Below, in pieces: positions 51,261 to 58,738 of a DNA stretch of 64,000 nt (the first letter of the stretch is position 1; every line of letters starts with the position of its first letter). This DNA is from Akkermansia muciniphila (GTDB lineage Bacteria > Verrucomicrobiota > Verrucomicrobiia > Limisphaerales > BJHT01): contig CAMAUZ010000008.1 of assembly GCA_945861535.1 (NCBI GenBank), positions 61,734 to 125,733 on the forward strand, written 5' to 3'. The translations under genes were made by a program, and so were the position numbers. The notes beneath the pieces are model-generated. The model was not told where the DNA came from. It saw nothing but the letters and a program-made list of their open reading frames with translations, and did no database searches.

Positions 51261-51485
51261 ACGGCTGAGTCGTAACTATGCAGTGAGGGCGACAGGAGCG
51301 CGGCCTTCAGGCCGCAGCAACGTTCATCCGCAGCGAACGTTCCAAACCACCCGCACGCGGACCTCCACTCACCATCTAGTGAGTCAGAAAAGGAGTCTGG
51401 AAATTCGCTCGCCCCATCCAGTATCCACGCTTCTGCGGCCTGAAGGCCGCGCTCCTGCTGCAGAGTCACGGCTGAGTCGTAACCA
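51261..51485 (-). repeat. ~215-bp MITE-like element, copy A
   Basis: Read on the minus strand it matches 61652-61864 on the plus strand over its whole length at roughly 85-90% identity by eye. Both ends carry AGGAGCGCGGCCTTCAGGCC as inverted arms; the centre is a unique ~110 bp with AGCGAATTTCCAGACTCC. No transposase inside. Confidence 0.85.
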
Positions 51486-51859
51486 TTCCGTCGGGCCGAC
51501 ACCCCACCCGATCGATTGGAACGTCGCGGATTGGTGATCCGAGATCGGTAGTTTCCAGCCGCTAACCATCAGGCCTTGTGGTGGTTCCGCTCTGCTGAGC
51601 GCTGGGGCGCCAAATGCGCGTTCCGCAACTCGCGGCTGAAGGCCGGAATCCCGTTGGGATTTTGCGTTGGAATTACCGAATGGCATTCGGACCAATCCCC
51701 AGTCCCAGATGGCCAACCACCAATCACCGACTGCTGGTTATTTTCCCCGCCGGCATGCCTGCGGGTGGAATTACTCGTTGCCTGCCACTGGCACGGCGGG
51801 TACAAGAAACCGCGTTGGCAGGCAGTGTCTGCAGCTTCTTCCCGCGCGTTTCACCCGAC
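51486..51859. other. Gene-free gap with a further dispersed repeat
   Basis: Holds a GGCCGGAATCCCGTTGGGAT word and flanks (about 51625-51685) also found near 11650-11700. No coding potential recognised before the DUF4912 gene. Confidence 0.6.
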
Positions 51860-53521
51860 ATGAAAAAAACCACCAATTCCAAGTCCCGCACCGTGTCCCG
51901 AACAGGGTCCGGCCCCGAAGCCCGCAAGCCGGGGGTGGCGCGCGCCGCCGGACAGAAGGCGCAGGCGGAGGCACAGGCTGGTCGGCGCAAGAAGGCGGGT
52001 AAGGCGGTCGCGCCGGCCGCCCCGCGCCCGGTGGTCACGCCTGTCGCACCGGCAACGATTTCCGGCACGCCAGTTAAAGCCACGGTGCGGGCCGGTAAAA
52101 AATCTGCCGCGCCCGCGCCGGCTCGCGCGGCGGCGAAGCCTGCGGCGGCGGCGGTGACGGCAGGAGCCAGCTCCGCTCCGGTGAAGTTGCCGGCCATTCT
52201 GTTCGAGGGCGATTTTCCTACGCCCGCCACCGCCACCACCACCGCCGCCGCCGCAGTTACGCCCACCGGCCCCGGGCACCGCTTCGAGTTGGGACCGCTG
52301 ACCTCGCCACCGCTGGCACCGCCGCCGCCTCCAGCGCCGGAGCGTGTCGCGGAGTTGCCGGAGCTGCCGGAATCGTATGGGACCGGCCGGTTGCTGCTGA
52401 CGCCGCGCGATCCCTTCTGGCTGTATGCGCACTGGGATTTCAGCTTCGAGCATCTGCGGCGTTTCAACAGCCGTGCGGTAGATGGGCATCTGGTGCTGCG
52501 GGTTTATCAGCATGCGGTGACCGGTGCGCCGGTGACGGAGATTCCACTGCATCCCGAATCGCGCGAGTGGTTTGTCAATGTGCCGCTCGCGGACATGGCG
52601 TATGTCGCGGACCTCGGTTTTTTTGGCGCACCGGGAAGGTGGCAATCGGTGGCGCAATCGTCCGTCGTGCGAACGCCGGCGGCGACGATGTCGGCGGATC
52701 TCACGGTGCAATTCGCCACGGTGCCGGTCGAGGCGGCGCTGCAGCAGGTGATCGAAGCGGTGCAGGAAAGTGTTGCGCCGACGCCGTCGGCCGCACCTGC
52801 GTCCGCACCTGCGTCCGCACCTGCCGCGGTGCTGCCCGCGCCACCGCTGACGGGACCGGTGGAGGCAGCGCGTGCCGAACGGTCGGCCCCGGTGATCGAG
52901 TTGAGGCCGGAGGGAGCAGTCGCGCCCGCGGCGTCGCTCGCGCGCCCGGCGTCACCGACTGCGACCGCACCCACTATGGTAAGGCAGGCCGCGTGGACGC
53001 CCGCACAGGAGCGGGCGTTTGCTGCTGTCATCCGGCTCGTCGAGGAGGTTCGCCGGACTTGGGGCGGCTCGGAGGAACTGGCGGCGCTGATCCGGCAGCA
53101 GCTATGCGTGACGCCCGTGCCGGCGCTGGTCCCGCCCGGTCAACCTGATGCGCATCCGCCGCTCGAAGCGCCGTCGAGCGCGAGTCTCGCTGCGCCCGCG
53201 AGCCCGGACGCTGCGCCGGCCAAACGCGGCTTCTGGTTCAATGTGAATGCCGAGCTGGTCATCTACGGCGCGACCGAACCCGGTGCGGAAGTCACCATCG
53301 GCGGACGCGTGATCAAGCTGCGGACGGACGGCACGTTCGGCTATCGCTTCGCGTTGCCGGACGGTGAGTTCGCGTTGCCCGTGGTCGCCGTCGCCGCGGA
53401 TGGCACGGAGGGACGCGCGGCCGATTTGCGCTTCACCCGGCAGACCGAGTATCGCGGTGAGGTCGCGGCGCAGCCGCAGGATCCGGCGCTGAAGCCGCCG
53501 ACGGGTGAGAATGTGGGGTGA
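51860..53521 (+). CDS. DUF4912 domain protein
   Basis: 553 residues from ATG 51860; the longer open frame back to 51614 is repeat-derived. Residues 1-150 are a Lys/Ala/Pro-rich basic tail. At about 170-290 there is a DUF4912 domain (ELPESYGTGRLLLTPRDPFW, LYAHWDFSFEHLRRFN, WFVNVPLADMAYVADLGFF), which resembles carbohydrate-binding or Ig-like modules. A linker rich in Ala/Pro precedes a helix (PAQERAFAAVIRLVEEVRRT) and a C-terminal beta domain (about 455-553: FNVNAELVIYGATEPGAEVT, TFGYRFALPDGEFALPVVAV). No signal peptide. Function unknown. Confidence 0.8.
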   Translation: MKKTTNSKSRTVSRTGSGPEARKPGVARAAGQKAQAEAQAGRRKKAGKAVAPAAPRPVVTPVAPATISGTPVKATVRAGKKSAAPAPARAAAKPAAAAVTAGASSAPVKLPAILFEGDFPTPATATTTAAAAVTPTGPGHRFELGPLTSPPLAPPPPPAPERVAELPELPESYGTGRLLLTPRDPFWLYAHWDFSFEHLRRFNSRAVDGHLVLRVYQHAVTGAPVTEIPLHPESREWFVNVPLADMAYVADLGFFGAPGRWQSVAQSSVVRTPAATMSADLTVQFATVPVEAALQQVIEAVQESVAPTPSAAPASAPASAPAAVLPAPPLTGPVEAARAERSAPVIELRPEGAVAPAASLARPASPTATAPTMVRQAAWTPAQERAFAAVIRLVEEVRRTWGGSEELAALIRQQLCVTPVPALVPPGQPDAHPPLEAPSSASLAAPASPDAAPAKRGFWFNVNAELVIYGATEPGAEVTIGGRVIKLRTDGTFGYRFALPDGEFALPVVAVAADGTEGRAADLRFTRQTEYRGEVAAQPQDPALKPPTGENVG

Positions 53522-53575
53522 GGGGAAGCGAACAGGTTGAGCATCGCGCACCGATGCGCCGTGCCGGAGGCGCGA

Positions 53576-53794
53576 AAGAAATTAGCCGGTGGTGGAGCGT
53601 AGCGGAACCACCGGATAGCCGGCCCGGAAGAGGGTTGCGCCCCGGCGGGGCGTGAGAACCGTAAAACCGTTCTGCCGCGCGTCTCCACCGAACACACCAG
53701 CCGTCGGGAAATCTCCCGCCCTTCCGGGGCGGAATTGGTTTTTGGGAGGTCGGGTCCGGTGGTTCCGCTGCGCTTCACCACCGGCTAATTTCTT
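53576..53794. repeat. Inverted repeat, AATTAGCCGGTGGTGGAGCG type, 40-bp arms
   Basis: Arms 53576-53615 and 53755-53794 are complementary with two mismatches. The 140-bp middle contains further GCCCCGG...CCGGGGC-like complements. The rest of the gap to 53936 has a GCGAGGGCGCATCC/GCGTGTGCTCC block related to 26292-26440. Confidence 0.9.
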
Positions 53795-53936
53795 CGATCC
53801 CTCCGGGATCGCCGGAGGTGGGCGCGAGATCGTGAGGAATTGTCTGCGCGGGGGTGCGTGCGGCGACGACGGATGCGAGGGCGCATCCGGCGACACGCGG
53901 GGGCGCGTGTGCTCCCCGGGAATTCGTCGTTCCGCC

Positions 53937-55052
53937 TCAGAACAAACTCTGCACGGCGATGCCGAGGATGCTGAGCGGCCCCTGGTCCTCGAGGCCCTCG
54001 GTGGCTTTGTCGAGTTTCTGGAGGGTCATCTTGGCGTTTTTGTAGAGGGCGTCGTCGTTGACAAGTTTGCCGACGGAACCCTGGCCGCGGTTGATTTTCT
54101 CGAAGATTTCCTTGAGCTGGGTCATCGCGGTGGTGGCTTCGGAGTAGAGCTTTTCGTCCTTCAGGAGTTTGCCGGCGGAGCCTTCGCCGCGTTTGATGCC
54201 GTCCATGAGTTCGTTGACCTTGGCGAGGGCGTTGGTGGACTCGCGGTGGACGGAATCGTCCTTGAGGAGCTTGCCGATCGTGCCTTTGCCTTCGGTGAGG
54301 TCGGCCACGATGGTCTGGGCGTTTTTCACGGCGGTCTTGGCCTCGGCGAGGATGTCTTTGAGGTCGGCGGCGGTCGCGTTGAAGCTGGTGATGGCGGAGT
54401 TGAGGTTGGTGACGGTGCTGAGGCTGGAGTTGTAGAGAGCGTCGTCGTTGATGAGTTTGCCGACAGTGCCTTTGCCGTCGGCGATCTGGCCGGAGATGGT
54501 CTGAATGTTGCCGATGACGGCGGTGAGTTTCGGGTTGTTCTGCTTGAGGAAATCGGTCATCGGGCCGAGGACGTTTTGGATGGAATCCCCGCTGAAGGTC
54601 TTGGTGATGTTTTCAACGCCGGAGGCGACGTTGTCGAGTTTGGCCATGATGGCGCTGAAGTCGGCCTGCTCGGTGGTTTCGATGACGCCGCCGTCCTCGA
54701 ACTTGGGCGTGCGCGCGGAGCCGAGGGTGACGGCGACGTAGTTCTGGCCGAGGAGGCCGGCGAACTTGATGGTGGCCTTGGCGTCAGTTTTCACCGCGAA
54801 TTTGCTGTCGAGCTTCATGGTGACGCGCACCTTGTCGTCGGCGAACTCGATCTTCTCGACCTTGCCGATGGGCTTGCCGGCCATTTTCACGAAGTCGCCT
54901 TCTTTGAGTTCGAGGACGTTGTTCCAGTAGCCGGAGAGGTGGTAGCCGCGTTTGAAAAGGTCGGAGCCGCCGGCCATTTCGAGGATCAACACGGCAGCGA
55001 TCAGGACCATGGCGAAGAAGACGCCCAGCTTGGTTTCGAGGGTGCTTTTCAT
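53937..55052 (-). CDS. mlaD: MCE-domain lipid-binding subunit of an Mla-type transporter
   Basis: 371 residues. One N-terminal membrane anchor (LGVFFAMVLIAAVLILEMAG) is followed by the MCE domain (about 35-115: VKMAGKPIGKVEKIEFADD, IKFAGLLGQNYVAVTLG). The C-terminal ~250 residues are long helices containing repeated GKGT(V/I)GKLxxDD(A/S) words (about 193, 257, 289 and 323), a pattern typical of longer MlaD relatives. It tethers phospholipid between the inner and outer membrane. Overlaps mlaF by 4 bp. Confidence 0.9.
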   Translation of the reverse strand: MKSTLETKLGVFFAMVLIAAVLILEMAGGSDLFKRGYHLSGYWNNVLELKEGDFVKMAGKPIGKVEKIEFADDKVRVTMKLDSKFAVKTDAKATIKFAGLLGQNYVAVTLGSARTPKFEDGGVIETTEQADFSAIMAKLDNVASGVENITKTFSGDSIQNVLGPMTDFLKQNNPKLTAVIGNIQTISGQIADGKGTVGKLINDDALYNSSLSTVTNLNSAITSFNATAADLKDILAEAKTAVKNAQTIVADLTEGKGTIGKLLKDDSVHRESTNALAKVNELMDGIKRGEGSAGKLLKDEKLYSEATTAMTQLKEIFEKINRGQGSVGKLVNDDALYKNAKMTLQKLDKATEGLEDQGPLSILGIAVQSLF

Positions 55053-55816
55053 GGCTGTTTGGGTTTCAGTTTGTGGTCGGCGGTCAGGAATTTTTGGACG
55101 ATGGGTTCGGCGGAGGCGCGGAGTTCGTCGGGCGTGCCGACGAGGATGATCGTGCCCTCGTTAATCAGGGCGATGCGGTCGGCGATGCCGAAGGCCAGCT
55201 CGCGGTCGTGGGAGACGACGATGGAGGTGACGTGGATGCGCCGGTTGAGGCTGAGGATTTCCTCGCCAATGGTGACGGCCATGAGCGGGTCCAGCTCGCT
55301 GGTGGGTTCGTCGTAGAGGATGAGCTGCGGCTCGATGACGAGGGAGCGGGCGATGGCGGCGCGCTTCTTCATGCCGCCGGAAAGTTCGCTGGGATACATG
55401 TCCTCGCGACCTTTGAGGCCGACGAGTTCGAGTTTGTCGGCGACGATGCGGGCGATCTCGGCGCGGGGCTTGAGGCGGTGCTCGGTGAGGTAAAGGCCGA
55501 CGTTTTCGCCGACGGTGAGGGAGTTCAGCAGCGCCCCGGATTGGAACACCATGGCCATGCGGTATTTGTCCATCACACCGGGCGACTGGATGGATTCGCC
55601 TTCGATGAGAATCTCGCCGGCGTCGGGGGTTTCGAGGCCGATGATGTGTTTGAGGAGGACGCTCTTGCCGGAGCCGCTGGGGCCCATGATGACGAAGATT
55701 TCGCCGCGCCGGATGTCGAGGTCGATGCCCTTGAGGACCGGCTCGCCACCAAAGGATTTGCGCAGTCCCCGGATGGTGACGTTGACGCTGGGATCGCGTG
55801 GAGTGGGGTCGCTCAT
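55049..55816 (-). CDS. mlaF: ATP-binding subunit of an Mla-type lipid transporter
   Basis: 255 residues. Walker A GPSGSGKS (45-52), Q-loop MVFQSGALLNSLTV, signature SELSGGMKKRAAIARSL, Walker B LILYDEPTSELDP and the H-loop VVSHDRELAFGI. It hydrolyses ATP to drive phospholipid movement through MlaE. Second gene of mlaEFD, 11 bp after mlaE. Confidence 0.94.
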   Translation of the reverse strand: MSDPTPRDPSVNVTIRGLRKSFGGEPVLKGIDLDIRRGEIFVIMGPSGSGKSVLLKHIIGLETPDAGEILIEGESIQSPGVMDKYRMAMVFQSGALLNSLTVGENVGLYLTEHRLKPRAEIARIVADKLELVGLKGREDMYPSELSGGMKKRAAIARSLVIEPQLILYDEPTSELDPLMAVTIGEEILSLNRRIHVTSIVVSHDRELAFGIADRIALINEGTIILVGTPDELRASAEPIVQKFLTADHKLKPKQP

Positions 55817-55827
55817 GCGGGGGCGGG

Positions 55828-56574
55828 TCAGGACTTGAACTCCATCAGGATGCGGGTGACGAAGTAGTCGAGGATGAGGATGAGGACGATGGAGTTGACG
55901 ACGGCCTTGGTGACGGAGCGACCGATGCCGCGGGGACCGCCGATGGTTTTGAGGCCTTGGTGGCAGGTGACGATGCCGATGACGACCGCAAAAACAAAGG
56001 CTTTGATGATGCCTTTGACGACGTCGCCGACTTCGACGACCTGGCGGAGGTTGGTGAAGAAGCTCTGATAGGAGATGGCGATCTGCGTGTTGTAGTTGGC
56101 GGCGATGGCCCCGCCGAGCCAGCCGACCATGATGGCGAAGACGACGAGCGCGGGGAGGGCGATGCTGATGGCGACGACGCGGGGCAGGACAAGGTAGCGG
56201 ACGATGCTGATGTTCATCGTGCGGAGGGCGTCGATTTCCTGATAGACGGCCATGGAGCCGATCTCGGCGGCGATGGCGGAGCCGATGCGGCCGGCGATGA
56301 GAATGGCCATCATGACGGGGCCAAGCTCGCGGCAGATGGAGAGGCCGACGAGGCCGCCGACGGCGCTGGCGAGACCGCGTTCGACCAGGGTGGGGCCGGT
56401 CTGGAGGGTGATCACGCCGCCGATGAACAGGGAGACGATGCAGGCGACGAACAGGCTGGCGTTGCCCATTTCAAAGAGCTGCTCGAAGACCTTCCGGCGC
56501 TGCCGCCAGACTTGGGGCAGCGCGAGGAAGGTCTGCCAGGCGAGCAGGACGAGTTGGCCGATGTCGCGGAACAT
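55828..56574 (-). CDS. mlaE: Permease subunit of an Mla-type lipid transporter
   Basis: 248 residues, hydrophobic, five to six membrane helices. MlaE markers include SLFVACIVSLFIGGVITLQT, the central EIGSMAVYQEIDALRTMNIS and PRVVAISIALPALVVFAIMV. Forms the membrane channel of the MlaFEBD-like complex; MlaB is absent in this window. First gene of the operon, ATG at 56574. Confidence 0.94.
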   Translation of the reverse strand: MFRDIGQLVLLAWQTFLALPQVWRQRRKVFEQLFEMGNASLFVACIVSLFIGGVITLQTGPTLVERGLASAVGGLVGLSICRELGPVMMAILIAGRIGSAIAAEIGSMAVYQEIDALRTMNISIVRYLVLPRVVAISIALPALVVFAIMVGWLGGAIAANYNTQIAISYQSFFTNLRQVVEVGDVVKGIIKAFVFAVVIGIVTCHQGLKTIGGPRGIGRSVTKAVVNSIVLILILDYFVTRILMEFKS

Positions 56575-56631
56575 GGGTGCAGGCTAGCGGTGGCTAGGCA
56601 GGGGAAACCGCCGGGAGCGGCGCGGGGGCGC

Positions 56632-56990
56632 GATGAACACAGCGCAGCGGAGCCGCAACCAACGGAGCGCGGCCGTCCCGGCCGCAGCGGCAACATCGGA
56701 GCCGGGGCGTTGGTAATTTCTTTCGCCTCCGCAGGTGCGCAGCCGCTGCGGGCGGGGACCGCCCGCGCTCCGGAATCCACGGGGTGCCAAAACCGGCGAC
56801 CGGCGGACGCGGAGGGGCAGGGGGGATTGGGTTGGCGGCGTGGGACGGCGGCGCCGGGGAGCCGAGCCGGGTTGGACTGGGGAATTTGGGGCAAGGGAAT
56901 GGGGCAACTGCTGCGGGAAACCACCAACCACCGAAGTCGTGCCGGTCGGCGAAGGCATTGTTTTCTCTGTGTTCATCGTGTCGCGGTGGG
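56632..56990. repeat. Large repeat block with a copy of the GCGGCCGTCCCGGCCGC core
   Basis: Contains 56655-56713, a 59-bp match to 51074-51132, then GCTGCGGGCGGGGACCGCCCGCGCTCC. Outer flanks GCGATGAACACAGC (about 56630) and TCTGTGTTCATCGTGTCGC (56962-56980) are complementary. The gap 56575-57027 has no gene. Confidence 0.8.
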
Positions 56991-57027
56991 GCACCAGCAT
57001 CGGCATGGCTGGATCGTTGCGGTTTGG

Positions 57028-58509
57028 TCAGGGTTCCGGGACGGCGGCGGATTCGGGTTTTGCAGCGCGATCGCCACTGCGATGAAACCAGCGCCAACCG
57101 CTGGCTTCCGGGGAGGATTCATACTGGACCAGACCGAAGAGGAGCGAGAGCTTTTTCGAGTCGGGATTGGTTTCGCGGCGGTAGAGGTTCCAGAGGAGCG
57201 ACTGGCTGGTCTCGCCGGTGCGGGCGTTTCGTTCCTGCCGCCAGAGGGACCAGAGCGGGGAGTAGTTGCGCTCGATGCTTTTGCTGTTGGGCACCAGAGG
57301 CTCCAGCGGGGCGAGTATCTGGAGGCGTTCGTTGCCCTGCAAATCGCGGCTGGCGGTGAAGAGCGGCCAGAGGTCGGTGCGGCGGCGGTAGTCGCCGGTC
57401 TCGGTGTTTTTCTCGCGCGTGTCCGAGTAGAGGAACAGGAGGATGCGGGTGCGCTCGCGATCCACGGGGGCGGAGTGGAAGTGGTTGTTTTTGTAGAGCG
57501 GCCAAAGATAGAAGGAGCTTTCGGCGACGGGATTCTTGACCTGGCTGAAGAAGGGCCAGATGCGGTTGGCGGTCTTGCCTTCGCCGCGGGCGAAGACGAC
57601 CAGCGGATAGGGGAGGTCCCATTCCTCGTATTTTTTCTCGCGGTCGATGGTGTGGTTGAAGAAGGGCCAGAGCCAGGTGGTGGTCTCGCGCTGGGGCGAT
57701 TGCACGCGACTGTAGAACGGGAGCACGGCGAAGCTGTCCGTTTGATTTGTGGAGCCGATGCCGGTTTTGGCGCGGAGGTAGAACGGCCAGGCGGCGAACC
57801 ATTTGTCATGGCCGGGGACCATTTCGACTTCGGCATGAAGGTTGGTTTTGGTGGTGATTTCCTTGTGCTCGTGGCCGACGATGGGCCAGACCTGCCAGCC
57901 GGTGAGGCCGTCACCGGTGCGGCGATGGACGATGGGGAAGAGATAGTTCTCGGTGACGACATCCTTCTTCCGCGTGCGCGAATAGGCGGGGAACATCACC
58001 GCGTGGATTTCGTCGCGCAGCAGGCGGTTTTTGACGGTGCCGTAAAAGGGGAAGAGCGCGGTGTAGTTCAGCTCCGGATCCTCGGAGCGTTGCTGGAAAT
58101 AAAAGGGGAACAGGCTGAAACGCCGGGCCTGCTGGTCCTCCTGGGTGCTGCCACCGGCGACGCTGAAGAATTGAAAAAACTGGTAGCGGCTTTCTTTCCC
58201 GAAGCGGTCGTAGGTCATCACCGGATAAAGGAAATCCATCTCCTCCGAATCGACGCCCGTGTCGCGCGTGTGGGAAAACAGCGGGGGCAAGGCCCACGTC
58301 GTCGATTCGCCATCGCGCTCCCGATACCACAGCGGCCCGAACGCCTCCTCGCGCAAGGCATGAGTCGTGGCCGTGGTGTAGCGCGAGAACACCGGCCCTA
58401 CAGCGACGGAATCGCGCGGTACTGCGGGTTCCGCTGCGGCCGCGCCGCCGGTGGCGACGCGCCAGAGCAATAGCAGCAGCAGGGTCAGGGAGTTGCGGGT
58501 GGTCACCAT
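57028..58509 (-). CDS. Secreted protein with repeated aromatic 'LWPF' motifs
   Basis: 493 residues. Signal peptide (RNSLTLLLLLLWRVATGGAAAA). The mature part is a chain of ~30-40-residue beta units with recurring words LYPV, LFPFYF, LFPFYGT, VWPIVGH, AWPFYLR, VLPFYSR, LWPFFNH, IWPFFSQ and LWPLYKN, each preceding a charged turn. The periodicity suggests a beta-barrel or solenoid at the outer membrane. Convergent or divergent partners are absent, but the next gene on the same strand is the MMPL exporter 229 bp upstream. Family not recognised; an outer-membrane or periplasmic role is inferred. ATG 58509. Confidence 0.68.
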   Translation of the reverse strand: MVTTRNSLTLLLLLLWRVATGGAAAAEPAVPRDSVAVGPVFSRYTTATTHALREEAFGPLWYRERDGESTTWALPPLFSHTRDTGVDSEEMDFLYPVMTYDRFGKESRYQFFQFFSVAGGSTQEDQQARRFSLFPFYFQQRSEDPELNYTALFPFYGTVKNRLLRDEIHAVMFPAYSRTRKKDVVTENYLFPIVHRRTGDGLTGWQVWPIVGHEHKEITTKTNLHAEVEMVPGHDKWFAAWPFYLRAKTGIGSTNQTDSFAVLPFYSRVQSPQRETTTWLWPFFNHTIDREKKYEEWDLPYPLVVFARGEGKTANRIWPFFSQVKNPVAESSFYLWPLYKNNHFHSAPVDRERTRILLFLYSDTREKNTETGDYRRRTDLWPLFTASRDLQGNERLQILAPLEPLVPNSKSIERNYSPLWSLWRQERNARTGETSQSLLWNLYRRETNPDSKKLSLLFGLVQYESSPEASGWRWFHRSGDRAAKPESAAVPEP

Positions 58510-58738
58510 GTGGATCAGGCCGATAAACAGGTGCGGCGGATAGTAGGAACGAAAGCGTTTCCGTCAAGAAACGCGCTGATTTTTCCCCTGAATCGCGCAA
58601 AAAACCTATGAAACAAGTTAATGGCGATAGCGGTAACGGCGTGCCGATCACTGTGAAATCCCGGTGACAATGGGATAACTGTTGACGAAATCTGGGCGCA
58701 CTCTACCTTCGCGGTCGCTTGGGTGTCCGAGGAAGTCT

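Noticed and set aside
51614..51859. N-terminal extension of the DUF4912 protein
   Set aside because: The extra 82 codons are read from a dispersed repeat also present near 11650-11700; the basic low-complexity head begins at ATG 51860.
55798..58473. 891-codon plus-strand frame opposite mlaE and the LWPF protein
   Set aside because: Asp/Gly/Ala-rich shadow frame crossing two genes and a repeat block.
58681..58710. TTGACG ... TACCTT promoter-like pair on the plus strand
   Set aside because: Spacing is near acceptable, but no gene follows on that strand; it would only transcribe antisense to the MMPL gene.
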